64,000 nucleotides of DNA from Labyrinthula sp. Ha (GCA_015227615.1 JAALGZ010000010.1:62001-126000); one strand, 5' to 3'; shown: positions 12,741 to 24,259, counted from the first letter of the stretch. Notes: generated from the sequence alone by a model not told the origin. Translations and numbers: made by a program.

Positions 12741-15315
12741 ATGTCATTTAAAATCCCATCAATCAAACAACAATTTCATAACAGAAATCAAAGCTATGTG
12801 TTCACAATTCAATGGTTTATTTTTTTCCCCTTCTAATTCATAGGTCGCATGATGAGAATTACAACCCAACTGAAAGAGAAAGGTTTAGAAAAGAAGCAGA
12901 AGAGTTTGTTAAAGAAGTGAATGTGCACGAAGAGATTATGATATTGAGGTATTCAAATATCATATTTTATTCTCTAGATTTAATTTCTGTCCTTTAGATT
13001 TTATTGGAAAAAACCTTTCTGTTTGGTTTGAAAAGTTTCCAAAGGTTAAAGTACTGGAGTATTTTCTTGTTTTGTTTTTATTTTAGGTTTTTATATTGTC
13101 ATTTAAACACCTTAAATTTTATTGGAATGAAAAAAATAAAACAAAGATTAAATATTCAGGCACTCGAGTATATTTGTTGTTGTTCTTATGTTTTAGTTTT
13201 ATTGGGTGCAATATTCCAAAAGATAATTCTCTTTCTAAGTTTTTGAAAGGACAAAAAATAAACTCAATAAAGTAAACTTTTTATTTATGCTAAATATTAG
13301 ATTTCAAGAAAATAATATGAAAGAAGAAATACTTGTTAAAATGTTGAAGGAAGTTTCAAGAATGAATAGTTTGATAGATATTTTGTATTCACTTTTCTTT
13401 TCTTTATTTCTAGTATTCAAGAAGATAACTTGAGGATTGATAACCCAGAAATTACCTCTTTAACAAAACTTTGTTTGGAAAATTTACCTTCTTTATTAAA
13501 GTTTATGTTTATTTTTGTTTTGTTTTGACTTTTAGTTTGCGAGTTGGTGAAATAAATATTGAAGAAAACAAAGATGAAGTTCAAAATTCACTTAATAATC
13601 ATTCTTCTCTTTTATTATTTGAACTTGGGAAAAATATTTTCAATACTAAAAAGTTAGAAGAAAGACTTAAACATTATGTTTCAATAAATCTAAATGATCA
13701 ATACAATTATCTTACTCTTTTAAATGAATGTCAAGTACTTTTTATGGGTGATGGAAGAGTTGGAAAAACTTCTACCATAAGAAGTTTATTTGACAAAAGT
13801 TTTTTACTTAATAATAATTCAACTTTAGTTTTGAATGATATTGATATATTTTCAATAAACCCAGATAATTATAATTGGAATTCAATATCTAAATATGAAC
13901 TAAGTGTTCAAAGAGTTAGAAATAGTCTTCCTTATGTTGTTTATGCTGATTTTGATCCTAATCAAGAAGTTGAAACAAAATATAAACTTGATTTTGAAAA
14001 AGAACTTCTTTCAAGAACAGTTTCTGATGAAAAGTTTATTGAGGGTATGAAAACAACTAGTTATGGTTTTTCTACAAGTGATGTTTATTTTCGTGTTTAT
14101 GATTTTGGTGGACAAGAAATATTTTCTTCTGTTCATCATATTTTTATGAATTCAAATTCCCTTTATTTTTTGGTTTTTAATATGACAAAAATATCTCAAA
14201 ATGATTTATTTAGGTTAAAATTTTGGTGTGAAAGTATTTTAAGAAATGCAGAAAAAGCACCAGTTATTTTTATTGGTACTTATTTAAAAAGATATAACAG
14301 AAAAAATATTAAAGATACAAATTTAGAAAAAATACAAAATAAACTTCAAGAGTTTGTCAAAAATCTTTCTTCTGAGTTAAATATATTGAAAAATGATATG
14401 AATATATTTTTTCCTATTGAGAATTCAAAATTAGATTCTCAAGAGAAAAACGATGTAAAAGATAAAATAAAAAGTCTTGTTTCTGGAGCAGCTGGAATAA
14501 ATAAAGAAAATTTTCTTAACTTTAGAATAGGAACTCCTTGGCTTCTTTTCCTTGATAATTGTCGAGAACAAACAAATATTATGACTTTGAAAGAATTTGA
14601 AGATAAATCTTATCCTTGTGGTTTTGAAGATTGGGAAGTTGAAAGAATGCTTGAAATATATTCAAAAGCTGGTTTAATTTGTTATTTTCCTTATTTAGAT
14701 TTGGAAGCAGATGAAAACTTTATATTTTTTGCACCTTCTTATCTTGCTCAAGCTTTAGGTAAGTTTATCAGAGATCCAAATTTTCATGAACTTGCATTTA
14801 GAATTCCAAGTAATAAATTTTCTTTATATAGAATTTATGTTGATAAAGGAAAACTAAATAAAGAACTTTTTAATATTTTACTAAAAGAATATTCTGATAA
14901 AGAAAAGAAATATATTTTAAGTTTAGCTTTGAATAGTTTAGTTTTGATACCTGTAGAAAAAGAAAATGATGTTTTTATTCTTCCTGAATTACTTCCTGAA
15001 CTAAAGAGAGCAAAAATAAAACCTTCTTTCAGAACTGATATTAAAATAGTTTTCAAAAGTCTTGTTCGTTTGGCTGTTTTTGTAAAAGTTGTCTTTTTAT
15101 TTCTAAAGGATGAAGATATTCATGAATCACTTTTATTCAAAGGATTTGCAAGAATTATTTTCAAGAATAAAAGAATAGTTGATATTTTTTTAAACACTGA
15201 AACTGAAATTAGTTTTACTCTTGTTCAAGGAAATAATTTAGAATGGTTAAAAGAAAATGTTGATCTGATTTCAGAAGAACTACAAGAAATTAAAGAAAAT
15301 GATGTAGTTTTGTAA
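12741..15315 (+). CDS. LRR-Roc-COR (Roco-family) GTPase, unit 1
   Basis: Eight-exon gene predicted to encode 788 residues. Exons: 12741-12814, 12844-12948, 12978-13058, 13087-13167, 13197-13271, 13301-13384, 13414-13500 and 13536-15315. All seven introns run GT..AG, are 28-35 bases long and sit in phase 2, and the joined frame stays open to TAA. Exons 2-7 encode RI-like leucine-rich repeats, about one per exon of 25-29 residues (for example LDFIGCNIPKDNSLSKFL). The last exon holds the Roc GTPase with P-loop GDGRVGKTS (about residues 267-275) and switch II DFGGQE (385-390), then a COR domain (about 519-710) and a tail of about 90 residues. No kinase follows, unlike LRRK1/2, so it resembles the kinase-less Roco proteins. 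It probably acts as a dimerising GTPase switch that reads a ligand or partner through the LRRs. The start is the first ATG after an in-frame-free AT-rich leader. Confidence 0.87.
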
Positions 15316-17841
15316 CTTGTCGCTTTGGCTCAAATTTGTTTCAAGCAACATTTTATCCTTTATTGAGAATTTTTTTCATTGAGGCTTAAAGTGGTAATTA
15401 TTGTTCTCTATTTATCAGCGATTAAACTCTAAATTGTGTATTTCACTGCCATCCCTACAATTTTAATTGAAAATGTACAGAAGAAGAAGTTTAACTTAAA
15501 AACTCCAGAACTATATATTATAAATACATATCTGACACTGTATTCAGCTGTCATTTTGGACACGGTATAAAATACTGTAATATTCTTGTTTTTTTGCTGC
15601 TCAAAATTTAACCGAGAGCCATTAGTACAAAATGTGTTTAAAGTTTCACAGAGATTCAACTTTTAGAACAAGGAATATGTTAATGGACAAAAAATAATCT
15701 ATCAAAATATTAATGACTTCGCTCTAGTTTATTAAATTCTAGTCAAAACTCAATTAATACCAAAAAAATACGTTCCTTATTTTTAGGAATATAACTTATA
15801 TACTATGAGTAGTGTGAATTATACACATAATTATTCAACTTTCCACTGGTTTTTATGTAGTGTTTAATCTATATATTTTGAACGACTAATTATTCATCCT
15901 TGTAAAAAAAATAAAGATTTTAATTACCAACAGAAAAAGTGCAAGAAGCTTGAGTACAAAATGAACTTAGTTAGCGACAATATATATAGAAAAACAACAC
16001 TTGATAGAAATTCATACATCTTTGAGGTCACTTCCGTATTAAATCCCCATAAAAGGTAGAAAGTGAATGCGTAGGAGGTTATTTAACTCAATGGATTTAT
16101 AAGCTTTTTCTGTTCCAAACGTTTTCTCAACTTACCTATACGACACAATATTTACTTTAACTCTTATTTGACTGCCTTAATTCCATTCTTTCTATTCTCC
16201 AAAATACATAAATGTCGCAAAATTATATTTTCCTATAATGCATAATATTTATTTAAAAACAGTGAAAATAAAATAATTAAGGTTTTATAAATACCTTATG
16301 GTTTGCTTTACTTCTATATTAACTTGAACTCAGTGAATTAGGCTCATTCATGCTCAAGAACGTCAAAATTATACATATTCTACGAAGATTACAAATAATT
16401 TTTTGGTGCAGTTCATCTTTCCTGCTGCAGTAGGTATATAGTTTTAAAATAACTTCAAAGATTTACAATAAATTTCCTACAACTATTTGGACTGCCTTAT
16501 TAAACTTTTCAGTATTTCTGCACGTTTTTCCATCACAAAGGAAGAATCTGAATCAACATCATAATCAATACTTGAATACCAAAAAGAATAGATTATAACT
16601 CTCTGCAAGAAGCATCCTCAATGGAATATCAATATTCACAGTATCTCGTCAGATTCGTTTTAACAAGTTAGAAATTAGGTTGCATGGAGACATTTACAAG
16701 TGATTGAGAGCTGACAACAGTAACTGCGTGATCACAAGGGTTTTATAATTAGGTTTTGTCTTTATTTAGTCGAATGAATTAGTTAGTTAAATTCATATTG
16801 ATCAAAAATCAGATATATAAGAAGGGAGTAAGTTCAGAATCAACCTATTTGGTTTTACTATGTAAGAATCATTTCAAATCATACTTTCCGAATGCAGCTA
16901 GAAATTCTTTTGGTAATATTTATTTATTAAATTCTTCCTTTCCTAGTATATGGAAATAATACAACCTTGAAATCTTTTATAATGTGTTGAAATATATTTT
17001 CAGTAATTCAGTGAATTGTTTTTCTATTGAAATTTTTTCGTCCTCAAAAAATAATATTTTTTCCTTTGCTTGATCTCTGCAAATAAGTCTCTTAATAGCG
17101 ATTTCACTTTTAGCAAAGATTTCTTTTTCTTTTTAATTCCAAAACAATGAAGAAAAACCAACATATTCTTCAATTCTTGTGAACCAAATATACCATTTTA
17201 ATAATATTGAAAAAAAAGGAAACACAAGGGTTCTCAAAACGTTCTTAATAATTATTGTAGTTTTTTTGCTCTTTTATTGTTATTAACCTGGAAAATGATA
17301 ACACGGACTGATGAAAATCCTTATATATTCTGTAGAATGCAAATATTTACAAAATCGGGATGAATAGAAGAACAATAAAAGGAAATGATAAAAATATTTA
17401 ACTGTTGCTGGGGTATAAATAAGGGATAATAGCTTTAATAAAGAGTACAAAATAAATTTACCAAGTTTTTTTATTTTGGAAATAAGTGGGCATTTAATTT
17501 TTAAGACCAGATTTAACTAAAATGCTATTTTCAGAGGAATTTTAGTCGATCCTTTAACATAATAGTACGTAATGTCTGAGAAATTTACTAGGTAGCTGAA
17601 CTATTCTTATTATATTTTATGTTTTGCTAATTATCCTTTTATATATGTTATGACACATGTTCTTTAAAGAAGTTCTCCATTAGCTTAATTAGAAACTGAT
17701 GATGAATATATAAAAAACAAAGTATTGAAACTAAAAATAAACAAATTGTTATTTTTTATAATGAATAGAAAATAAACATGATTAAAATAGAATAAACAAG
17801 ATATTTCAAATAGACAAAGCTTTAATTGCTCAATTATATCT
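15316..17841. other. Spacer between Roco gene and next unit
   Basis: About 2.5 kb of AT-rich DNA, almost identical in unit 2 (44900-47424). A 76-codon minus-strand frame at 15429-15659 is preserved in both, but the copies are too similar for that to be evidence of coding. No RNA gene or element ends seen. Confidence 0.5.
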
Positions 17842-17956
17842 GTAATATAATCTATATTGTAAAATGAAACCAGAAGAAGAAATTAAAACACCATATAGAG
17901 AGATATTAACGCAGTTTCTTTATAAATCAAATACTTGAATTGTGATTAATGCCTTA

Positions 17957-17960
17957 GATA
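17957..17960. repeat. Target-site duplication of element 2, left (GATA)
   Basis: GATA at 17957-17960 and again at 25825-25828. Unit 1 has the empty site CCTTAGATAAAATC at about 110. The copies could also be read as AGATA (5 bases) because the LTR ends in A; 4 bases agrees with the other elements. Confidence 0.8.
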
Positions 17961-18646
17961 TGTAACGTCTGCTAACATTCCTATAAAATATTCAGCTTCT
18001 TTATATGATATTACGTGGAGTTTTTGTTATATTTTGGTCTTGGATCAAGTGTTGGTATATAAGGTGTGTGTTTGATTGTGAAATGTTGTTGTACAGAGGA
18101 AACTAGGTGTTCGGGCGGTGTTTAATAGGTCCCTATAGGAGCTGTGAACCATTTGTGGGTGATTTTGATGTGTTTCTGGAGAGATATGATCGATTTGAGT
18201 GAATTGGGAACCTTATTTTCTGTCTTTTAGCATTCGTATTTCATGATAGTTCTCGCCCGTGATGAGACCCTGGGGTGGTTTGTTCACTGATGTTTTTATG
18301 CTATGAATTTACATTTTGTGACATTCGCTGATATAAATTTGAGATGAGATATCGTTAGTCACGATTGAGGTGCAATAACATTGAGCAGGGGTTTTAGTAT
18401 ATGTATTATATATGGCGTGGTATTGGAATTAGTTTGAAATATGATGTATTATACATATATGCTTGAAGTAGTTAGTGTAATATAACCGTTAAGAAGAAGT
18501 AATAAGAAAAGTTTGTTAAGAAAGAAAAAGAAAGAATATATTGTTGATTGTTTTATAAGAAGAGTTTGAGCTTACATTTATATTAAAACTATTGAACTTC
18601 CTGGGACGTGTAGCGTACATAAGTTATTCGCACGATAAACGCAATA
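17961..18646 (+). repeat. 5' LTR of element 2
   Basis: 686 bases, TGTAACGTCTGC to ACGCAATA. An 18-base perfect palindrome, CAATATTTCGAAATATTG (18642-18659), spans the LTR/internal border where a primer-binding site is expected. No TGG start typical of a tRNA primer site is present. Confidence 0.92.
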
Positions 18647-18742
18647 TTTCGAAATATTGAAAGTTTAATTCAGAAGTTTTAATTTGTTTGAAGATTTTAA
18701 GAAGTTTGAACAACGGAGGAGTTTTTAGGAAGATATATCGCT

Positions 18743-21700
18743 ATGGGCGAAAGACAAACTAATATGAACCAAATGTTTAAGGCGTTTGAGGGTATTTTAG
18801 TAAGATTAGATGAGAGGAACGCCAAGAGACAAGAGGATCTTTTAATAAGAATGGAGGAAAGAAACTCCAGAAGAAGTGAAGAGGTAACGAACAGGAAAAG
18901 GGAGATTATTCAGACGCTGACGGAAGAAAACAGAGTGAGTATGAATATGTTAACGAGTCGAATGGAAGGCTGTCATGCTAGGATCACAACGCTGGAAGAT
19001 CTTGATATGAAGAGCATGGAGAAGTTCATTTATGAAGTGGAGCGCCTCAACCCCTGTACTAGGAAGTTTATCTATTTGAAGGAAATGTTAGGAGAAGAAG
19101 TTTTTAAGAGGTTAAGCAATGCTGGCACTGTTGATTCAAACGAAAGTATTATTGGAGCGATCAAGGAAAGGATCAGAAGTGAAAGAAGTAGGACTGCGAC
19201 GAATGCAGTAGCTCTTATTGAAAAGTATGTGAAGTTCAACACTGAAATGATTGAAGAAGATGCGATAGAGGCAGTATTTCAAGATGTTGAGGAAGTTTTA
19301 ACCTATCTTCCACCTGAAGCAGAGAAAAAACCTAAAGACATCGCGAAAGCAATCTTGAAGTTGATGCCGGACTTTATGTGGGTCCGAGAGGATGATTTAA
19401 CTTTGAGACCGGAACTTAAAGCAGCGGATAGAACTGCGTTAAAGGCTTATGTTATGGGCTGTATCCCACCGCCTTACGCGAGGAAGTCCAGGGTTATGAA
19501 GAAGGAGAAAGGTCCGACAATAAAAACGCCAATGAATAAGACGAGGTTTGTGGTCAAGTCGCAGAAGCCTGTAGTTAGGAAGCAAAACCCGCCGCAGAAT
19601 ATTAAGCGTACACCTCTTTTGTGTACACACGAGTGGGAATACGGGCACACAGAGCCCTATTGTTATAAGAAGAAAGCAGGAGAACCTGCTAAACCCCATC
19701 CAGGTGAAGAAGTTTTGAAGAAGCGGATGGATGAATATGTGAGAAGAAAGGAAGCTGAATTAATATCAGCAAAAAGAGTCCAAGAAGCCGAAGTGCTTGC
19801 CACGAAAGCAGAAAAACTTTTTGGAGCAAAAACTTACAGGTGTTGTCAGAACATGCCACCTGTAAATTGTGATAAGATGAATAAGTTTGTTGAGAAAACA
19901 GAAGTAGGAAATGTAAAAGGTTATGGAGAAACTAGAAAAGAAGCACAGAATAAGGGGAAGTGTTTGAAAGTGAAGGAGAAGAAGGAAGTGTCAAACAGGG
20001 CTATTATTGAGGTTGATATAAATGGATCTAAATATAAAGCTTTGCTGGATTCTGGAGCCTTCAAAAGCACTATTCATCGGAACCTAAAGAAACATTGCAG
20101 TAAAATAAAGAAGTTAGAGAAACCTTTCAGGGTGCAAGCCGCCGGAGGTGCAATATATCCGGTTTGGGAAGTGGGACAGTTTCCGGAGATCACTGTAGTA
20201 GATCAAGATGGGCATCGCGGTTTTGTCTTTTACGAGGTTGAAGCCCTTATATTAGACGTCCAAGAGTGGGACGATCTAATCCTAGGAAATGAAATACTGT
20301 CAAAATATAACTTAGGCCCTTTTAGTGCCCTGAAGAGGAGAATGGAAGAAGGGAAGAATATGGAGGACAAACCCACGTTCGCGAAATGGTTTCTGGATTA
20401 TGTAGGAGAGGAGGAAAGTGAGATGATCAATGTTAAATCCTTCTACTCTGGAATGGATGACTCTGCTCCGAAGAATGTGTTAAAGGTACCGCCTTATATA
20501 TTTGGGGCAGACTTACCTGAGCAAGAGGAGTTTATGGATTTGGAGAATATTGATGTAGGTTTAGGTGCTGCAAAAAGTGGACAGAGTGATGATAATAGGA
20601 TGCGCAAAAAGATTAGAGACAAAGTGGAGGCAATAGATGTAGTTCATTTTTCTTCCTCACCTGCGTGGAAAACGAAGTTTGTGGAGTTATTTGAAAGCAA
20701 CTTTAAAGCTTTCGGTGATGCAGAGAGCTCAACTCAACTTTCTATTATTACCCCAATAAGATGTGATTTACTACCAGGAGAAAGAGTGGGGATTCAAAAA
20801 CAGTTGCCATTAGGACAAGAGCAGGAGGACTTTTTGCATAAACGTATTGCTCATATGGAGAAGGCGGGTATTATTTACCCGAATAAAAATCCAACTACTG
20901 CTATGTCAGTGTTGGTGGTTCCAAAGAAGGGACCGAAGAAGTTCAGATTGGTCGTTGATTTTAGACCGCTGAACAAAATAACTCAGAGGGTTAATAATAC
21001 ACTCCCGAGGATAGAGTTACAGTTGAACCGCGTTAGAGGGAACAAGTTTTTTGCAGGTTTTGACCTTTTGAGCGGTTTTGACTATCTTGCTTGTGAAGAG
21101 CAAGCCGGTCAATATTTTACTTTTACGACCCCCTGGGGAATGGCCTACTCTTTTTTAGGAGCACCCCAGGGTTGGTGTAATACACCAAGTCTTTTTTCTA
21201 TGAGACAAATAGGTGAAGTATTAACACCTATTGGTCTCTGGCCTCATAAAGCTCTACAGTGGATCGATGACTCCATCATCATGGGGGAGTCGATTAACGA
21301 GCTTTATTCAAATGTTGAAAGTTTTTTACGTCAAATACAGAGCAAGAAGCTAAGGTTGAACATAGACAAGTGTGAACTTGTTGCGAACAGCCTGGTATTT
21401 TGCGGCAGAAGTTTTGATAAGGATGGGTGGAAATATGATATACAGTACGCTCAAGGATTATTGAATAGGGTTAAACCTGTGTATTTGCACGAGTTAGCCC
21501 AGCTGATTTATACAGTAAACTTTATTTCCCCTACTATTCCGGGGTTTAGTAGGATGAGAAAAACAGTTCTAGGTTCACATAAAATAGGAGGAAAGATGAG
21601 AAACTTGGAGAAGAGGAAACTTAAAATTATTTGGGATGAAGAAATGGAGATGGCCTACACTGAGATGATTGAAGCTATCAAGCAAAGCATGGAATGTTCA

Positions 21701-24259
21701 ATAGGATATTATGACCCTGGGCAGAATATATATTTATTCACAGATGCTAGCGAGTTTTTCTATTCTCTTTTTATCACTCAAAGTGCAGAAGCTGTGGATG
21801 TTTATGATCCCTTCAAATCTAACTTTAGAGTTATTGCAATAAACTCGGGCGGGTTTGCTGGGTCTCAAATTAATTGGCATATTTCATGCAAAGAGTTATT
21901 TCCAGTCCTTATGGCTATCAAAAAATATCCCTTTTATTTACGTTTTAACGCGAAGGAAAAGATCTTATTTACAGATCATAAAAACTTAGTCAACATTATT
22001 AATCCTAGAGAGGTTAAATTAAAATCTCATGGATCTAGACTAAGTCGTTGGGCTCTTGACTTTATGGAAATAAACCTGCAGGCTTATCACTTAGAAGGGT
22101 ATAAAAACATACCAGCGGACTGTTTGTCTCGCTGGTTGAACCCTAAATATCATGATGAAGTTGAAGAGGTTATTATTCAAAGAGCTATTTTTAATTCAGA
22201 AGATCAGGATGATGAAATAGAATTCTGGAGAGTTATTGATGAGATGAATGTTTCTCCCAGACATCCTGGTAGTTTGGACTTAGCTGGAAAAGGATGGGAA
22301 ATAATTGATGACAAACTTATTTTAATGTTCCAAAGAAGAGATATACCTGAATTAGAAGAAGTGAAGAAGATGGATGGGAAAATGTATGTGACAAAAAGTA
22401 TATTTCCTTTAGTGATCATGCACACTCATTTTATATTTAATCACTCTTCAATCAAGAAAAAAATTAATTTTATTAAGGAGAACTATTATTTTGAGAAAGA
22501 TATTTTTAGTTTATTTAAGAATGCAATTGTTGTATTTCATCGACAATGCATGCATTGTCAAAAACCTAGTCTTGTGATTAGGCGTCCGCTAAATGTAACA
22601 GCGTGGGGCAGTAAGGCTGGCGAGGTCTTACTGTCAGATTTTTTATATATTAATAAAAAAGGATGGATTTTAACCTTAGTAGATTCGCTTACTAGAACTA
22701 CTATTTTAAAATATTGCGATAAAGCTACTAGTGATAAAGTAGTTAGCATTTTATGGGACTGGCATGCCCATTTTCAGTTATTGCCTGCTTTCACTTTAGT
22801 TACAGACAGGGGTTCTCATTTTACCTCGAAAGTTTTGGAACAGTTTCTAAAGAAATCTGGTTGTGCACACCAGTTTAGTGCTACTTATGTTAGCCACACC
22901 GCAGGTGCGGTAGAAGTGCAGAATAAAACTATTTTAAGAAACCTTAGATCCATAGTAAGTGAGTGGGGCTTGGGGGATGAAGAGTGGCCAGATGTTTTAC
23001 CAATGGTCCAAGCTTTTATTAATCAAAGCCCACTCACTTGTAGAGGTATGGAGATGAGCCCGTTGCAACTCATGATTGGTGTAGGAAAGAATGGATCACC
23101 GCTTGGGGCAGTGTACAAAGAGATGGAGAAGCAAGATTATAATAAATTAAAAGAAGCTTCTTTGGACTTAAGACAGAAAATTATTGAGTTGCAGATGAAG
23201 GCTGATAAGTGTGGATTAGAGCACAGGATGAAGGTGAATAAGAGAAGGAATATGAGGGGAAAGTTGAAACCTATTTACTTTGGAGTGGGAGAGTTTGTTT
23301 GGCTTTCTGAAAAAGAAGCTGGAGAAGGTAGACGAGACAAGTTGAAGCCTCGCTGGTGTGGACCGTATCAGGTTATTGAATGTATTAGCGAGCACATTTA
23401 TGTTATTCAAGATGTGGATGGTAAAAAGAAAACTCGTCACTCTATGTTATTAGCACCTTACGCTCCAATAGGTTTTTTACCTAGCCCTGTTACGTCTTTG
23501 GTTTACAGAATGGACAAAGGTAAGTTAGAGTTGGACAAGTTGATTAAGCTTGTGAAAGATGATGAAGGGCAGTTGAAGTTGTTATGTAGGTGGAGAGGTT
23601 TTTCTGAGAATGATGATACTTTTGAACCAGCTCTTACTATTTTTGAAGATTTACCTTTTCTTGTTGTTGAGTTTTGCAGAGATAATAAGTCTTTAGAGAC
23701 GGTACAGTTGATGGACTTTTTGATGACAGTATACCCTGACTCAGAATACTTAGGACAGATTGAGATGCAGAAGAAGGTCTTTGCAATGAGTGAGAATGAG
23801 GTTAGTAGTTTTGAAGAGAAGCTTATTTTTGGTAAAATAATTATTGATGAAAAGGGTAACTGGAATAGGCTGAATTGGTCGACATTTGAATTACAATCAT
23901 TAAGAGTTGGATTATTGAGCAGAGGTTTTGGAAACTTTGAAGAACTGAAGCTTTTTATCCCTGGAAAAAGTAAACAACAAATATATACTAAAATACAAAG
24001 AACTGTGGGTAGACAAAGTCTAAACATCTACCATGGATTGTATTTAGATCTATTTGCCTTGAGACAAGATAACTCAAGATGGAGAAGTGAAGATTATTTT
24101 GTGCAGAAGAAACCTTTATCTGAAGGAATGAAGCTATTGAGGAAGTATTTATTTAAATGGAAGTATGTTAAAAAGAGTGTTGAGAATCAGAAACAATATG
24201 GGTCTCTTTTTATAGAAGTTTATAATTTGACTTACAGTGGGGGGGTGTTAAGATTATGA
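18743..24259 (+). CDS. Gag-Pol polyprotein with C-terminal chromodomain and SANT-like domain (element 2)
   Basis: 1,838 residues in one frame. Order: coiled-coil-like N terminus and gag (18.75-19.6 kb), a zinc-knuckle-like CTH..GH..C region (about 19.62 kb), aspartic protease with LLDSGAF (about 20.04 kb), reverse transcriptase with VVDFRPLN (about 20.95 kb), GAPQGW and the WIDDS catalytic core (about 21.26 kb), RNase H with FTDAS and NIPADCLSRW (21.72-22.13 kb), an integrase HHCC region (about 22.42-22.56 kb) and DDE core in SDFLYI, VTDRGSHF and AVEVQNK (22.63-22.92 kb), a chromodomain (RWRGFSENDDTFEP, about 23.52-23.66 kb) and a Myb/SANT-like segment (PGKSKQQIYTKIQR, about 23.87-24.07 kb). 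The chromodomain probably guides integration toward methylated-histone chromatin, as known for chromoviruses. The SANT-like part may bind DNA or histone tails; that is inference. Confidence 0.92.
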   Translation: MGERQTNMNQMFKAFEGILVRLDERNAKRQEDLLIRMEERNSRRSEEVTNRKREIIQTLTEENRVSMNMLTSRMEGCHARITTLEDLDMKSMEKFIYEVERLNPCTRKFIYLKEMLGEEVFKRLSNAGTVDSNESIIGAIKERIRSERSRTATNAVALIEKYVKFNTEMIEEDAIEAVFQDVEEVLTYLPPEAEKKPKDIAKAILKLMPDFMWVREDDLTLRPELKAADRTALKAYVMGCIPPPYARKSRVMKKEKGPTIKTPMNKTRFVVKSQKPVVRKQNPPQNIKRTPLLCTHEWEYGHTEPYCYKKKAGEPAKPHPGEEVLKKRMDEYVRRKEAELISAKRVQEAEVLATKAEKLFGAKTYRCCQNMPPVNCDKMNKFVEKTEVGNVKGYGETRKEAQNKGKCLKVKEKKEVSNRAIIEVDINGSKYKALLDSGAFKSTIHRNLKKHCSKIKKLEKPFRVQAAGGAIYPVWEVGQFPEITVVDQDGHRGFVFYEVEALILDVQEWDDLILGNEILSKYNLGPFSALKRRMEEGKNMEDKPTFAKWFLDYVGEEESEMINVKSFYSGMDDSAPKNVLKVPPYIFGADLPEQEEFMDLENIDVGLGAAKSGQSDDNRMRKKIRDKVEAIDVVHFSSSPAWKTKFVELFESNFKAFGDAESSTQLSIITPIRCDLLPGERVGIQKQLPLGQEQEDFLHKRIAHMEKAGIIYPNKNPTTAMSVLVVPKKGPKKFRLVVDFRPLNKITQRVNNTLPRIELQLNRVRGNKFFAGFDLLSGFDYLACEEQAGQYFTFTTPWGMAYSFLGAPQGWCNTPSLFSMRQIGEVLTPIGLWPHKALQWIDDSIIMGESINELYSNVESFLRQIQSKKLRLNIDKCELVANSLVFCGRSFDKDGWKYDIQYAQGLLNRVKPVYLHELAQLIYTVNFISPTIPGFSRMRKTVLGSHKIGGKMRNLEKRKLKIIWDEEMEMAYTEMIEAIKQSMECSIGYYDPGQNIYLFTDASEFFYSLFITQSAEAVDVYDPFKSNFRVIAINSGGFAGSQINWHISCKELFPVLMAIKKYPFYLRFNAKEKILFTDHKNLVNIINPREVKLKSHGSRLSRWALDFMEINLQAYHLEGYKNIPADCLSRWLNPKYHDEVEEVIIQRAIFNSEDQDDEIEFWRVIDEMNVSPRHPGSLDLAGKGWEIIDDKLILMFQRRDIPELEEVKKMDGKMYVTKSIFPLVIMHTHFIFNHSSIKKKINFIKENYYFEKDIFSLFKNAIVVFHRQCMHCQKPSLVIRRPLNVTAWGSKAGEVLLSDFLYINKKGWILTLVDSLTRTTILKYCDKATSDKVVSILWDWHAHFQLLPAFTLVTDRGSHFTSKVLEQFLKKSGCAHQFSATYVSHTAGAVEVQNKTILRNLRSIVSEWGLGDEEWPDVLPMVQAFINQSPLTCRGMEMSPLQLMIGVGKNGSPLGAVYKEMEKQDYNKLKEASLDLRQKIIELQMKADKCGLEHRMKVNKRRNMRGKLKPIYFGVGEFVWLSEKEAGEGRRDKLKPRWCGPYQVIECISEHIYVIQDVDGKKKTRHSMLLAPYAPIGFLPSPVTSLVYRMDKGKLELDKLIKLVKDDEGQLKLLCRWRGFSENDDTFEPALTIFEDLPFLVVEFCRDNKSLETVQLMDFLMTVYPDSEYLGQIEMQKKVFAMSENEVSSFEEKLIFGKIIIDEKGNWNRLNWSTFELQSLRVGLLSRGFGNFEELKLFIPGKSKQQIYTKIQRTVGRQSLNIYHGLYLDLFALRQDNSRWRSEDYFVQKKPLSEGMKLLRKYLFKWKYVKKSVENQKQYGSLFIEVYNLTYSGGVLRL

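Larger units (their letters stand above)
1..17841. repeat. Tandem segmental duplication, unit 1
   Basis: First of three direct copies of a host segment. It starts at the same GTAATATAATCTATATTG string as units 2 (17842) and 3 (47425), although the true left edge may lie outside the window. Removing element 1 and its target duplication leaves 10,798 bases, against 10,803 for unit 2 after removing its insertions. In order it holds AT-rich DNA, a minus-strand membrane-protein gene, a divergent promoter region, an LRR-Roc-COR gene and a spacer. Long stretches match unit 2 almost base for base, for example 1-1540 with 25829-27280. Confidence 0.9.

Noticed and set aside
13471-15315. Reading the Roc-COR exon as a complete 614-residue intronless gene starting at 13471
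   Set aside because: Its first 22 residues are the translation of intron 7; splicing the micro-introns adds an in-frame LRR region.
15429-15659. 76-codon minus-strand frame downstream of the Roco gene, repeated at 45013-45243
   Set aside because: The two copies are near-identical DNA, so conservation says nothing; no motif, splice pattern or third copy supports it.
18646-18680. Standard tRNA primer-binding site after the 5' LTR
   Set aside because: No TGG start or recognisable tRNA 3'-end complement by eye; the site is occupied by a palindrome instead.
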